A stretch of DNA of 7,997 nt, from contig DASSKK010000079.1 in the NCBI GenBank assembly GCA_035690495.1, positions 1-7,997 of the forward strand, read 5' to 3'. Shown here piece by piece: positions 1-5,501 of the stretch. The position numbers were made by a program, and so were the translations under genes. Each line of letters starts with the position of its first letter. Position 1 is the first letter of the stretch. Under the pieces are notes generated by a model, which did not search any database, was not told the DNA's origin, and was given only the letters and a program-made list of their open reading frames with translations. Source of the DNA: DASSKK01 sp035690495. GTDB taxonomy: Bacteria > Actinomycetota > Actinomycetes > Propionibacteriales > Nocardioidaceae.

Positions 1-29
1 ACGGGGAGGTCGCAGCGTAGTGGTGCGGG

Positions 30-70
30 CAGTCGGACTTTGCCCACCAGGAGGGGGCAGAGCCCGACTG
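30..70. repeat. Imperfect palindrome (hairpin A) in the non-coding left end
   Basis: Arms 30-45 and 55-70 pair at 14 of 16 positions around a 9-nt loop. In minus-strand RNA one of the two mismatches (37/63) becomes a U-G wobble. The core CTTTGCCC / GGGGCAGAG resembles the core of the perfect palindrome at 98-126, so the two may be diverged copies of one repeat. No T-tract follows on either side. It could be a second terminator-like structure behind arcA or belong to an unseen gene to the left. Nothing that looks coding was seen in 1-163. Confidence 0.55.
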
Positions 71-97
71 TGCTGGGCGGAGTTCTGCGCTCGCTCC

Positions 98-126
98 GTC
101 TCTGCCCCGTCAGACGGGGCAGAGAC
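98..126 (-). terminator. Perfect 14-bp palindrome (hairpin B), likely terminator downstream of arcA
   Basis: GTCTCTGCCCCGTC (98-111) and its exact reverse complement (113-126) are separated by one base, giving a very stable GC-rich stem; in RNA the innermost pairs would open to form a loop. It begins 37 nt after the arcA stop codon, where a terminator for the leftward operon would be expected. Neither side has a U-tract, so a classic intrinsic terminator is not shown. Actinobacterial terminators often lack U-tracts. It could act on both strands, or be a palindromic repeat rather than a terminator. Confidence 0.55.
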
Positions 127-141
127 CTACTGTCCGCAGGA

Positions 142-169
142 CGACTGTCAGCGCGGCCGACTGTCAGCG
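142..169. repeat. 12-bp direct repeat at the 3' end of arcA
   Basis: CGACTGTCAGCG occurs at 142-153 and 158-169 with a 4-bp spacer (16-bp period). The second copy contains the arcA stop codon (164-166) and the first lies just beyond it. The related string CGACTGT also occurs at 64-70. It may be a local duplication or a paired binding site; nothing decides between these. Confidence 0.6.
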
Positions 170-1417
170 GGCAGGTAGCGGATCCCGGGAGATCGGGCAG
201 GACATGCACCGCGGGCCGCCGCGACCGCTGCCGAGCTCGGAGCCGGCGATCCGGATGACCTCGATCCCGGCGGCCTCCAGCGCGGCGTTGGTGACCGTGT
301 TGCGCTCGTATCCGACGGTCAGGCGCGGCGCGAGGGCGAGGGTGTTGTTGCCGTCGTCCCACTGCTCGCGCTCGGCGGTGACCGGGTCCAGACCGGTGTC
401 GATCTGGTGCAGCGTGTCGATGCTCATCGCCTTCGCGGCGGCGACCAGGAAGGGCTCGGCCGCGCCGACCTGCAGGACCAGGTCCGCGTCTGCCTGCCCG
501 TGAGGACCCTCGTGCCCGGTGCGCTCCGTGCAGGTCGCCGTGAATGCCTGCAGGCGGTCGGCGACGTTGGGGTACATCACGATCTTGTCGACGTCGACCA
601 TCGTGCACACCGTGTCCAGGTGCATGGTGGCGCGCTCCTGGGCGATCGGCACCGCGAGCACGGTGTGCACCAGGTCCGCGGCGAGCACCTGGCGCGCCAG
701 CCGCTCGGCCCCGGCCGGCGTCGTACGCTCGCCGACCCCGATCGCGATCACGCCTGGACCCAGCAGGAGCACGTCACCGCCCTCGACGTGCTCGCGCTGC
801 CAGCCGTGGATGGCCGGCGTGCCCGCGAAGCGCGGGTGCTCTGAGTAGATCAGCTCGGTCAGCTGGGTCTCGCGCTCGCGGGCCGGAAGCGACAGAGAGG
901 TGATCGCCACCCTGTCACGGATCCACACGCTCGAGTCGCGGGTGAACAGCAGGTTCGGGAGCGGGTCGATCAGGAAGTCGTCGTGGGCCAGCAGGCTGGT
1001 GACCAGACCGTGCCCGCCGCGGACCTCGTCGTTGCGCACCCCGGCGGTCAGGAACGTCGCGAGCTCCGCCGGAGTCTGGGAGTGCAGCGCCTCGGTGAGG
1101 TAGCCGCGCAGCGTGTCGCCGAGGTGCAGGCTGGCCATCGCGCCGGCGATCGCGTGCTCACGCGCCTGCTCGGACTCCAACGTGGCGGTGAGCAGGTCCA
1201 TCAGGTAGAGCACCTCGACATCCCGGTCCCGCAGCGCCTGGGCGAACGCGTCGTGCTCGTCCTGGGCGCGGCCGACCCAGGGGATCCCGTCGAAGAGCAG
1301 CTTGTCGTTGTTGCGGGGGGTGAGCCGCTTCAGCTCCGGTCCGGGCCGGTGCAGCATCACCGTGCGGAGCCTGCCTACCTCGCTGTCCGCGCCGTGCTGC
1401 GGGGTGTGCTGCGCCAT
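164..1417 (-). CDS. arcA: Arginine deiminase
   Basis: Cytoplasmic enzyme that hydrolyses L-arginine to citrulline and ammonia, the first step of the arginine deiminase pathway. At 417 aa it has the usual family length. Visible family signatures are the N-terminal SEVGRLRTVMLHRPG, FDGIPWVGRAQDEHD (42-56), FTRD with Asp161, EGGD with Glu212, MHLD with His266 and Asp268, and the C-terminal GRGGPRCMSCPI. By comparison with Pseudomonas ArcA the nucleophile should be Cys404, the first of the two cysteines. All catalytic positions look intact. It is the last gene of the leftward larB-larC-transporter-arcA run, 34 bp after the transporter stop. A TAGGGT hexamer exactly 6 nt before ATG suggests its own leaderless transcript. 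No ornithine carbamoyltransferase, carbamate kinase or arginine/ornithine antiporter gene is in the window; they may lie to the left or elsewhere. Confidence 0.96.
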   Translation of the reverse strand: MAQHTPQHGADSEVGRLRTVMLHRPGPELKRLTPRNNDKLLFDGIPWVGRAQDEHDAFAQALRDRDVEVLYLMDLLTATLESEQAREHAIAGAMASLHLGDTLRGYLTEALHSQTPAELATFLTAGVRNDEVRGGHGLVTSLLAHDDFLIDPLPNLLFTRDSSVWIRDRVAITSLSLPARERETQLTELIYSEHPRFAGTPAIHGWQREHVEGGDVLLLGPGVIAIGVGERTTPAGAERLARQVLAADLVHTVLAVPIAQERATMHLDTVCTMVDVDKIVMYPNVADRLQAFTATCTERTGHEGPHGQADADLVLQVGAAEPFLVAAAKAMSIDTLHQIDTGLDPVTAEREQWDDGNNTLALAPRLTVGYERNTVTNAALEAAGIEVIRIAGSELGSGRGGPRCMSCPISRDPLPAR

Positions 1418-1429
1418 AGCCGCACCCTA
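1418..1429 (-). promoter_or_regulatory. Putative leaderless promoter -10 of arcA
   Basis: Read on the minus strand the sequence is TAGGGT, then GCGGCT, then ATG. The hexamer (1429-1424) fits the actinobacterial -10 pattern TANNNT. A start site 6-7 nt downstream would fall on the A of ATG. There is no convincing Shine-Dalgarno sequence, which agrees with leaderless translation. No good -35 hexamer is visible. The same hexamer and spacing precede pheA. Confidence 0.55.
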
Positions 1430-1451
1430 CCGACATCGGTACGCCGAGCGG

Positions 1452-2057
1452 TCAGGCGAGGATCTCGTAGAGCGACCAGGCCGCGAGCCCGAGGCAGACG
1501 ACAGCCCCGATGTAGTGCAGCAGGGAGAGCCGCATGTAGCGCAGCAGCACCCGCCCGACCAGGACCGCGAGCCCGGAGACGGTGAGCAGCGCCCCCCAGG
1601 CGCCGATGAACACCTCGACATGCTCGTGGAAGCGGGCCACGAAGTTGATCGTGAGGATCTGCGAGAGGTCGCCCCACTCTGCGGCGAACAGCACCAGGAA
1701 CGACGCGCCGACCGCCTTGAAGGCAGAGCGCTCCTCGGTGGTCGCCTTGGTGTACTCCTCCTCCTGCTCCTTCTCGCCCGCCTCTGCGCCCGGCGCGGTA
1801 CGGAGCAGCACGAGCGCCCCGATCAGGAAGATCAGCATGGTGACGAGGCGGATGATCCAGTCGGGGACGAGCTCGGTGACGATCGTTCCGACGGTGACTG
1901 CGATGAGCGTCTGGATCAAGAACGCCAGCCCCACCCCGATCCACACGCTCAGCGGCTTGTAGCGGGTGGACAGCACGAGCGCCGCGATGAACGTCTTGTC
2001 GGGAAGCTCGACGATGAAGATCGCACCGAACGTGATGGCGATGACGGCGAGATCCAT
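1452..2057 (-). CDS. GDT1/TMEM165 (UPF0016) family cation transporter
   Basis: Predicted inner-membrane cation/proton exchanger; family members move Mn2+ and/or Ca2+. The 201-aa protein has the family's two-fold design: three membrane helices, a charged loop (about 88-113, rich in Glu and Lys), then three more helices. Each half carries one signature. The first is E-L-P-D-K-T (Glu17, Asp20), with Pro where the family usually has Gly; the second is E-W-G-D-L-S-Q (Glu127, Asp130). The acidic residues expected to bind metal are present in both. The start is supported by an AAGGA ribosome site (2066-2062) that overlaps the TAA stop of larC, so translation is probably coupled to larC. Its place after two nickel-cofactor genes suggests metal homeostasis, but substrate and direction of transport cannot be read from sequence. 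Confidence 0.9.
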   Translation of the reverse strand: MDLAVIAITFGAIFIVELPDKTFIAALVLSTRYKPLSVWIGVGLAFLIQTLIAVTVGTIVTELVPDWIIRLVTMLIFLIGALVLLRTAPGAEAGEKEQEEEYTKATTEERSAFKAVGASFLVLFAAEWGDLSQILTINFVARFHEHVEVFIGAWGALLTVSGLAVLVGRVLLRYMRLSLLHYIGAVVCLGLAAWSLYEILA

Positions 2058-2064
2058 GCGGTCC

Positions 2065-3351
2065 TTACGTGTCGGAGCCTGATGGTCGAGCGTGGTCGAA
2101 CGTCCTGGTCACGGCGATCGCGTCCGCGAGCACGTCCTTGGCCGGCCGGCCGGTTGCGGCGGCCAACCGCGCCACGTCGTCGTACTCAGGCTGGACGTTG
2201 ACGACCTCGCCGTCGTGCAGGGCAAGTTTCACACGGACCCGACCGCCGGTCACATCGACGGTGCGCACCTGCCGCTCCAATGCGGTCTTGGCGACCAGGG
2301 ACTCCCTCAGCCCGATGGTGGAGGTCTGCCGGAAGATCTCGGTGCGTACGGCGTCCGCGACCGTGGGGAGGTCGGTGCGCACCAGGACCGACAGCGTGTG
2401 CGCAGGGCGGCCCTTCTTCATCAGGATCGGTGTCAGCCAGGCGTCGCTCGCTCCCGCCTTCAGCAGGCTGGCGATCACGTTCGGCCACAGCCGGGGGTCC
2501 AGGTCGTCGACGTTGGTCTCGAGCACCAATGCTTCATCGGTGGTTGAGGAGCGGAGGAGCGGAGCGGTCTGCGTCGGAGGTTGAGGAGCGGAGGAGCGGA
2601 GCGGAGGAGCCCCTCGAAACCTCGAAACCACCGGCTCGCCGACGAACAGCCGCAGCACGTTCGCGCGTCCCGGGGGGTCCTTGCTCCCGGCGCCCGCGCC
2701 GACGTGCGCGACGGTCATCGCCGGCTGGGGTCCGTAGCTCGTGGCGGTGGCGGTCAGCAGAGCCGCACCGGTCGGCGTGCACAGCTCCATCCCCGCAGCG
2801 CCCTCGGGGCCGGCGTAGGAAGGAACGCCGCGCAGCAGCTCGGCCACCGCCGGCGGCGGGACCGGCAGCTGCCCGTGCGCGGAACGGGTCCAGCCCGAGC
2901 CTACGGCGACGGCGGACACCACAACCCGGTCGAGACCCAGCTCGTCGATGCCCGCGCACACACCGACCACGTCCGCGATCGCGTCCAGCGCACCGACCTC
3001 GTGGAACGAGACGTCGGCGGGATCGATGCCATGCACCCTTCCCTCGGCCTCGGCCAGCCGGGCGAAGACGCCGGCGGCGCGCACGCGCACCGACTCGGAC
3101 AGTGCCGCCTGCTCCAGCAGGCCCTCGATGTCACGCCAGGTCCGGTGGGTCCTGCTGTCGGCCACCTCCACATGGCAGCGGGTGGCGGCGAGGCCACCCC
3201 GCTGCACGTCCTCGACCTGGAGCTCGACCCGCTCGGGCGCGACCGCGGTGACCGCTGCCTGGAGCGTGTCGATGGAGACGCCGGCCCCGACCAGCGCCGC
3301 CAGAAGCATGTCGCCGCTGGCGCCGGCCGAGGCGTCCACCCAGCCGATCAC
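2065..3351 (-). CDS. larC: Nickel-pincer cofactor biosynthesis protein LarC (nickel insertase)
   Basis: LarC inserts nickel into the dithiolated pyridinium mononucleotide in a CTP-dependent reaction, the last step of nickel-pincer nucleotide synthesis. The 428-aa protein has the N-terminal signature WVDASAGASGDMLLAAL (4-20), FHEVGALDAIADVVG (116-130), CTPTGAALL (191-199), and the C-terminal ETNVDDLDPRLWP (278-290) and LMKKGRP (310-316). N- and C-terminal domains are in one frame, unlike Lactobacillus plantarum larC1/larC2, which need a programmed frameshift. The start is GTG: GTGA (3351-3348) overlaps the larB stop, behind a strong purine-rich ribosome site. Residues about 240-272, the linker between domains, are encoded by a 96-bp repeat-like element and are low-complexity and rich in Pro, Ser and Arg. 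Both domains look intact, so the protein is probably functional. Confidence 0.95.
   Translation of the reverse strand: MIGWVDASAGASGDMLLAALVGAGVSIDTLQAAVTAVAPERVELQVEDVQRGGLAATRCHVEVADSRTHRTWRDIEGLLEQAALSESVRVRAAGVFARLAEAEGRVHGIDPADVSFHEVGALDAIADVVGVCAGIDELGLDRVVVSAVAVGSGWTRSAHGQLPVPPPAVAELLRGVPSYAGPEGAAGMELCTPTGAALLTATATSYGPQPAMTVAHVGAGAGSKDPPGRANVLRLFVGEPVVSRFRGAPPLRSSAPQPPTQTAPLLRSSTTDEALVLETNVDDLDPRLWPNVIASLLKAGASDAWLTPILMKKGRPAHTLSVLVRTDLPTVADAVRTEIFRQTSTIGLRESLVAKTALERQVRTVDVTGGRVRVKLALHDGEVVNVQPEYDDVARLAAATGRPAKDVLADAIAVTRTFDHARPSGSDT
2538..2633. repeat. Repeat-like element inside larC, in frame, with 8-bp terminal inverted repeats
   Basis: The 96-bp segment (32 codons) is bounded by CGGTGGTT (2538-2545) and its inverse AACCACCG (2626-2633). 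Inside is an exact 26-bp direct repeat at 2542-2567 and 2579-2604, beginning GGTTGAGGAGCGGAGGAGCG, with a 37-bp period. An 8-bp tandem repeat CCTCGAAA occupies 2612-2627. Ends of the type GGTTGAGGAGCG...CTCGAAACCACC resemble, from memory, a palindromic repeat common between genes in Nocardioidaceae and related actinobacteria; this was not checked by search. It has no stop in the larC frame and encodes only the interdomain linker. Confidence 0.7.
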
Positions 3352-4091
3352 CCCTCCCTCCCCCGATTCGTCCGCGAATTTGCGTCCTGTTCACGCGGGG
3401 CAACCGCGGACGAATCGGTGTTGCGGGCCACCCGGGCGGCGAACACGCCGGCGCCGTAGCCGTTGTCGATGTTCACCACGACCACGCCCGGCGCACACGA
3501 GTTGAGCATCCCCAGCAGTGCGGCGACACCGCCGAGCGATGCGCCGTACCCCACGCTGGTGGGCACCGCGACCAGCGGCACGCCCGTCAGGCCGCCGACC
3601 ACGCTGGGCAGCGCCCCTTCCATGCCGGCCACCACGATCAGGCAGTCGGCGCGCGCCAGGTCCTCCCGTGCGGCCATGACCCGGTGCAGGCCGGCCACGC
3701 CGACGTCCTCGACTCGGTGCACGCCGGCGCCGTAGACCTGCGCGGTGAGCGCCGCCTCGGCGGCTACCGGAGCGTCGGAGGTCCCGGCGGACACGACGGT
3801 CACCAGGCCGCGGGGAGCGGGCAGGCTGCCGAGGGTGACCGCGCGCGCCGTGTCGTCGAGGACCGCGTCCGGCAGCGCGTTCGTCACGGCTTCGACCGCG
3901 GCGTCGCCCAGACGGGTGGCGAGCACCGCCTGCTCGGGATGGGCGGTGTGCAGCGCCCGCAGGATGGCGACGATCTGCTCCGGTGTCTTCCCGGCGCCGT
4001 AGACGACCTCGGGGTCGCCGGTTCGGGCGGCTCGATCGATGTCCACGCGCGCGAATCCCAGGTCCTTGATGTCGCCGATGCGGTCGCCCAT
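3348..4091 (-). CDS. larB: Nickel-pincer cofactor biosynthesis protein LarB (NaAD carboxylase/hydrolase)
   Basis: LarB carboxylates the pyridinium ring of nicotinic acid adenine dinucleotide and releases AMP, giving pyridinium-3,5-biscarboxylic acid mononucleotide, the first step toward the nickel-pincer cofactor. The 247-aa protein has the N-terminal VDIDRAARTGDPEVVYGAGKT (16-36) and the PurE-like core: VSAGTSDAPVA (100-110), DVGVAGLHR (129-137), GMEGALPSVVGGL (156-168), VPTSVGYGAS (176-185), and SCAPGVVVVNIDNGYGAG (198-215). Cys199 matches the catalytic cysteine position known in the family. The conserved fold appears to end near residue 223. The last 24 residues (NTDSSAVAPREQ...) are mostly encoded by an inverted repeat and look like an added tail. 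ATG is chosen because a -10-like TAGATT lies exactly 6 nt upstream. It is first of the leftward operon and divergent from pheA. Confidence 0.95.
   Translation of the reverse strand: MGDRIGDIKDLGFARVDIDRAARTGDPEVVYGAGKTPEQIVAILRALHTAHPEQAVLATRLGDAAVEAVTNALPDAVLDDTARAVTLGSLPAPRGLVTVVSAGTSDAPVAAEAALTAQVYGAGVHRVEDVGVAGLHRVMAAREDLARADCLIVVAGMEGALPSVVGGLTGVPLVAVPTSVGYGASLGGVAALLGMLNSCAPGVVVVNIDNGYGAGVFAARVARNTDSSAVAPREQDANSRTNRGREG
3352..3364 (-). promoter_or_regulatory. Strong purine-rich ribosome binding site of larC
   Basis: Read on the minus strand, GGGGGAGGGAGGG runs directly up to the GTG start of larC. A GGAG core sits 6 nt before the start, which selects GTG at 3351 over any internal start. 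The site lies within the last codons of larB and abuts the 3' arm of the hairpin at 3363-3418, so hairpin folding could affect larC translation. Confidence 0.7.
3363..3418. repeat. Perfect 14-bp inverted repeat with 28-nt loop inside the 3' end of larB
   Basis: CCGATTCGTCCGCG (3363-3376) and CGCGGACGAATCGG (3405-3418) are exact reverse complements. The 28-nt interior includes short complementary stretches (TTGC / GCAA) that could extend the structure. The element covers larB codons about 225-243, just after the conserved LarB core ends, and stops at the larC ribosome site. It looks like a palindromic repetitive (REP/MITE-like) unit that became the end of the gene, or a coding-region hairpin that tunes larB-larC expression. 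Copies elsewhere in the genome were not checked. Confidence 0.75.
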
Positions 4092-4097
4092 GCGGTG

Positions 4098-4103
4098 AAT
4101 CTA
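4098..4103 (-). promoter_or_regulatory. Putative -10 element of the larB operon (leaderless)
   Basis: TAGATT on the minus strand, followed by 6 nt (CACCGC) and the ATG of larB. It fits TANNNT, with the start site expected at the initiation codon. It abuts the pheA -10 (4104-4109), sharing the palindromic core CTATAG. No clear -35 or ribosome site is visible. The whole divergent region is 24 bp, leaving no room for a leader riboswitch; any operator must extend into coding sequence. Confidence 0.6.
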
Positions 4104-4109
4104 TAGGGT
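4104..4109 (+). promoter_or_regulatory. Putative -10 element of pheA (leaderless)
   Basis: TAGGGT on the plus strand, followed by 6 nt (TGGCCC) and the GTG of pheA. Hexamer and spacing match those before arcA. The start site would coincide with the initiation codon, so no leader peptide or attenuator can precede pheA. It is the mirror partner of the larB -10 and cannot be melted independently of it. Confidence 0.62.
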
Positions 4110-4115
4110 TGGCCC

Positions 4116-5054
4116 GTGCCCGGAATCCCGCCCGCCCGCTACGCCTACCTCGGCCCGGAGGGCACGTTCACCGAGCAGGCGCTGCGAGGCCTGCCCGCGG
4201 CGGCGAAGGCCGAGCTGCAACCGTGCTCGACGGTCACACTGGCGTTGGCTGCGGTGCGCACCGGCGAGGCCGACGGTGCCGTGGTTCCGATCGAGAACTC
4301 CGTGGAGGGCTCGGTCCCGGTGACCCTCGACGAGCTCGCCACCGGCGAGCCGCTGATGATCACGCGCGAGATGACCGTGCCGATCGCGTTCAGCCTGCTG
4401 GCGCGTCAGGGCGTCAAGGCCGAAGAGGTACGCCGGGTGGCGACACATCCGCATGCCGCGGCGCAGACCCGGCGGTGGCGGGCCCTGCACCTGCCGGACG
4501 CCCAGACCCTGCACGTGTCCTCGACCGCGCAGGCGGCGTTCATGCTGACCCGGCCGGACTGCGAGTGGGACGCCGCAATCGCCGCGCCGGTCGCCGGGAC
4601 GCACTACCGGCTGGCCACGCTCGCCACCGGGATCGGCGACAACCCGGACGCGGTGACCCGGTTCGTGCTGGTCTCCCGGCCCGGTCCGCCGCCACCGCCC
4701 ACCGGGCGGGACAAGACGTCCATCGTCGCGTTCATGCGCGAGGACCATCCCGGCGCACTGATGGAGATCCTCGACCAGCTCGCCATGCGCGGGGTGAACA
4801 TGACCCGCATCGAGTCGCGTCCGACCGGGGCGGCGCTGGGCAACTACTGCTTCTCGATCGACTGCGAGGGACACCTGGGCGACGCCCGGGTGGGGGAGGC
4901 GCTGATGGGGCTGCGCCGGGTCTGCGCCGACGTACGCTTCCTCGGCTCCTACGAACGCCACGACGGGGTCGCCCCGGACATCCGCGTGGGCACCTCCGAC
5001 GAGGAGTTCCTCGACGCCGCGGCCTGGTTGGCGCGCCTCCGCAACGGCGACTGA
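4116..5054 (+). CDS. pheA: Prephenate dehydratase with ACT domain
   Basis: Converts prephenate to phenylpyruvate, water and CO2, the committed cytoplasmic step of phenylalanine biosynthesis. At 312 aa it is a stand-alone dehydratase with no chorismate mutase domain. The catalytic domain (about 8-188) shows YLGPEGTFTEQAL (10-22), VPIENSVEGSV (57-67), HPHAAAQTRRW (111-121), and the TRF motif at 181-183, whose Thr is needed for catalysis in the family. After a proline-rich linker (189-196), an ACT domain (about 201-280) carries GALMEIL (213-219) and ESRP (233-236), the usual phenylalanine-binding motifs, so feedback inhibition is expected. The tail after 280 is common in actinobacterial homologues. 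The start is GTG, 6 nt after a TAGGGT -10 and without a ribosome site. DUF4446 follows 24 bp downstream on the same strand. Confidence 0.97.
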   Translation: MPGIPPARYAYLGPEGTFTEQALRGLPAAAKAELQPCSTVTLALAAVRTGEADGAVVPIENSVEGSVPVTLDELATGEPLMITREMTVPIAFSLLARQGVKAEEVRRVATHPHAAAQTRRWRALHLPDAQTLHVSSTAQAAFMLTRPDCEWDAAIAAPVAGTHYRLATLATGIGDNPDAVTRFVLVSRPGPPPPPTGRDKTSIVAFMREDHPGALMEILDQLAMRGVNMTRIESRPTGAALGNYCFSIDCEGHLGDARVGEALMGLRRVCADVRFLGSYERHDGVAPDIRVGTSDEEFLDAAAWLARLRNGD

Positions 5055-5063
5055 GCGGCCTCC

Positions 5064-5069
5064 TAGGCT
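5064..5069 (+). promoter_or_regulatory. Weak candidate -10 upstream of the DUF4446 gene
   Basis: TAGGCT lies 9 nt before the ATG at 5079, inside the 24-bp gap after pheA. The spacing is longer than the 6 nt seen at four other starts here, so a very short leader rather than true leaderless initiation would result. No ribosome site is visible in the gap, so how this start is used is unclear. Confidence 0.25.
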
Positions 5070-5078
5070 CTGCGCCAA

Positions 5079-5501
5079 ATGAACGTTCTCGTCCTTGTGG
5101 TGGCCGTCGCGCTGGTGCTGGCCGTCGTCGCCCTCGGAGTCGCTCTCGCCGTCGCGCTGCTCGTCTCGAGGGGCAGCCGGCGGCGGGCACGGCGTAGCTC
5201 CGAGAAGAGCTTGCCCACCGACGTGGCCGGCCTGCGCGCGGAGGTCCAGGCGTTGCGGATGGAGGCCCGGGACGCGTTGCGGCACCTCGCGGTGGTCCGC
5301 TACGACGCGTTCGGCGACATGGGCGGACACCTGTCGTGGTCGATGGCGCTGCTCGACGACGGCGGCAACGGTGTGGTGCTGACCTCGATCCACGGACGCA
5401 GCGACGCGCGGACCTATGCCAAGAACATCGCCGAGTGGCACTGCGACCAGGCGCTGTCGCCGGAGGAGGACGAGGCGGTCAAGTTCGCGCGCGCCGGCTA
5501 G
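5079..5501 (+). CDS. Membrane-anchored DUF4446 family protein
   Basis: The 140-aa protein is of unknown function. One long hydrophobic helix at residues about 3-30 (rich in Val, Leu and Ala) is followed by a basic patch GSRRRARRSS (32-41), placing the rest in the cytoplasm. A short helical, probably coiled-coil segment (about 48-68) precedes the conserved domain, recognisable by VRYDAFGDMGGHLSWSMALLD, GNGVVLTSIHGR and RTYAK, and ending near SPEEDEAVKFARAG. It follows pheA by 24 bp on the same strand and is likely co-transcribed, a neighbourhood I recall in other actinobacteria; this gives no function. Its TAG stop shares the CTAG at 5498-5501 with the stop of the convergent C45 gene, leaving no space for a terminator. 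Confidence 0.9.
   Translation: MNVLVLVVAVALVLAVVALGVALAVALLVSRGSRRRARRSSEKSLPTDVAGLRAEVQALRMEARDALRHLAVVRYDAFGDMGGHLSWSMALLDDGGNGVVLTSIHGRSDARTYAKNIAEWHCDQALSPEEDEAVKFARAG

Noticed and set aside
142..169. Start of a CRISPR-like array
   Set aside because: There are only two 12-bp units with a 4-bp spacer and no cas genes.
40..258. Possible small plus-strand gene in the left non-coding stretch
   Set aside because: It runs through both hairpins into the antisense of arcA, has an Arg-rich composition and no ribosome site or known motif.
2500..2660. Programmed frameshift or pseudogene break in larC, as in L. plantarum larC1/larC2
   Set aside because: The frame is continuous from GTG to TAA with both domains intact; the repeat-like block is exactly 32 codons.
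3351..3364. G-quadruplex at the purine run before larC
   Set aside because: Only three runs of three or more G are present; it is better explained as a ribosome binding site.
4092..4115. Nickel/cobalt riboswitch or tRNA-dependent leader ahead of larB or pheA
   Set aside because: The divergent region is only 24 bp, so no structured leader can fit.
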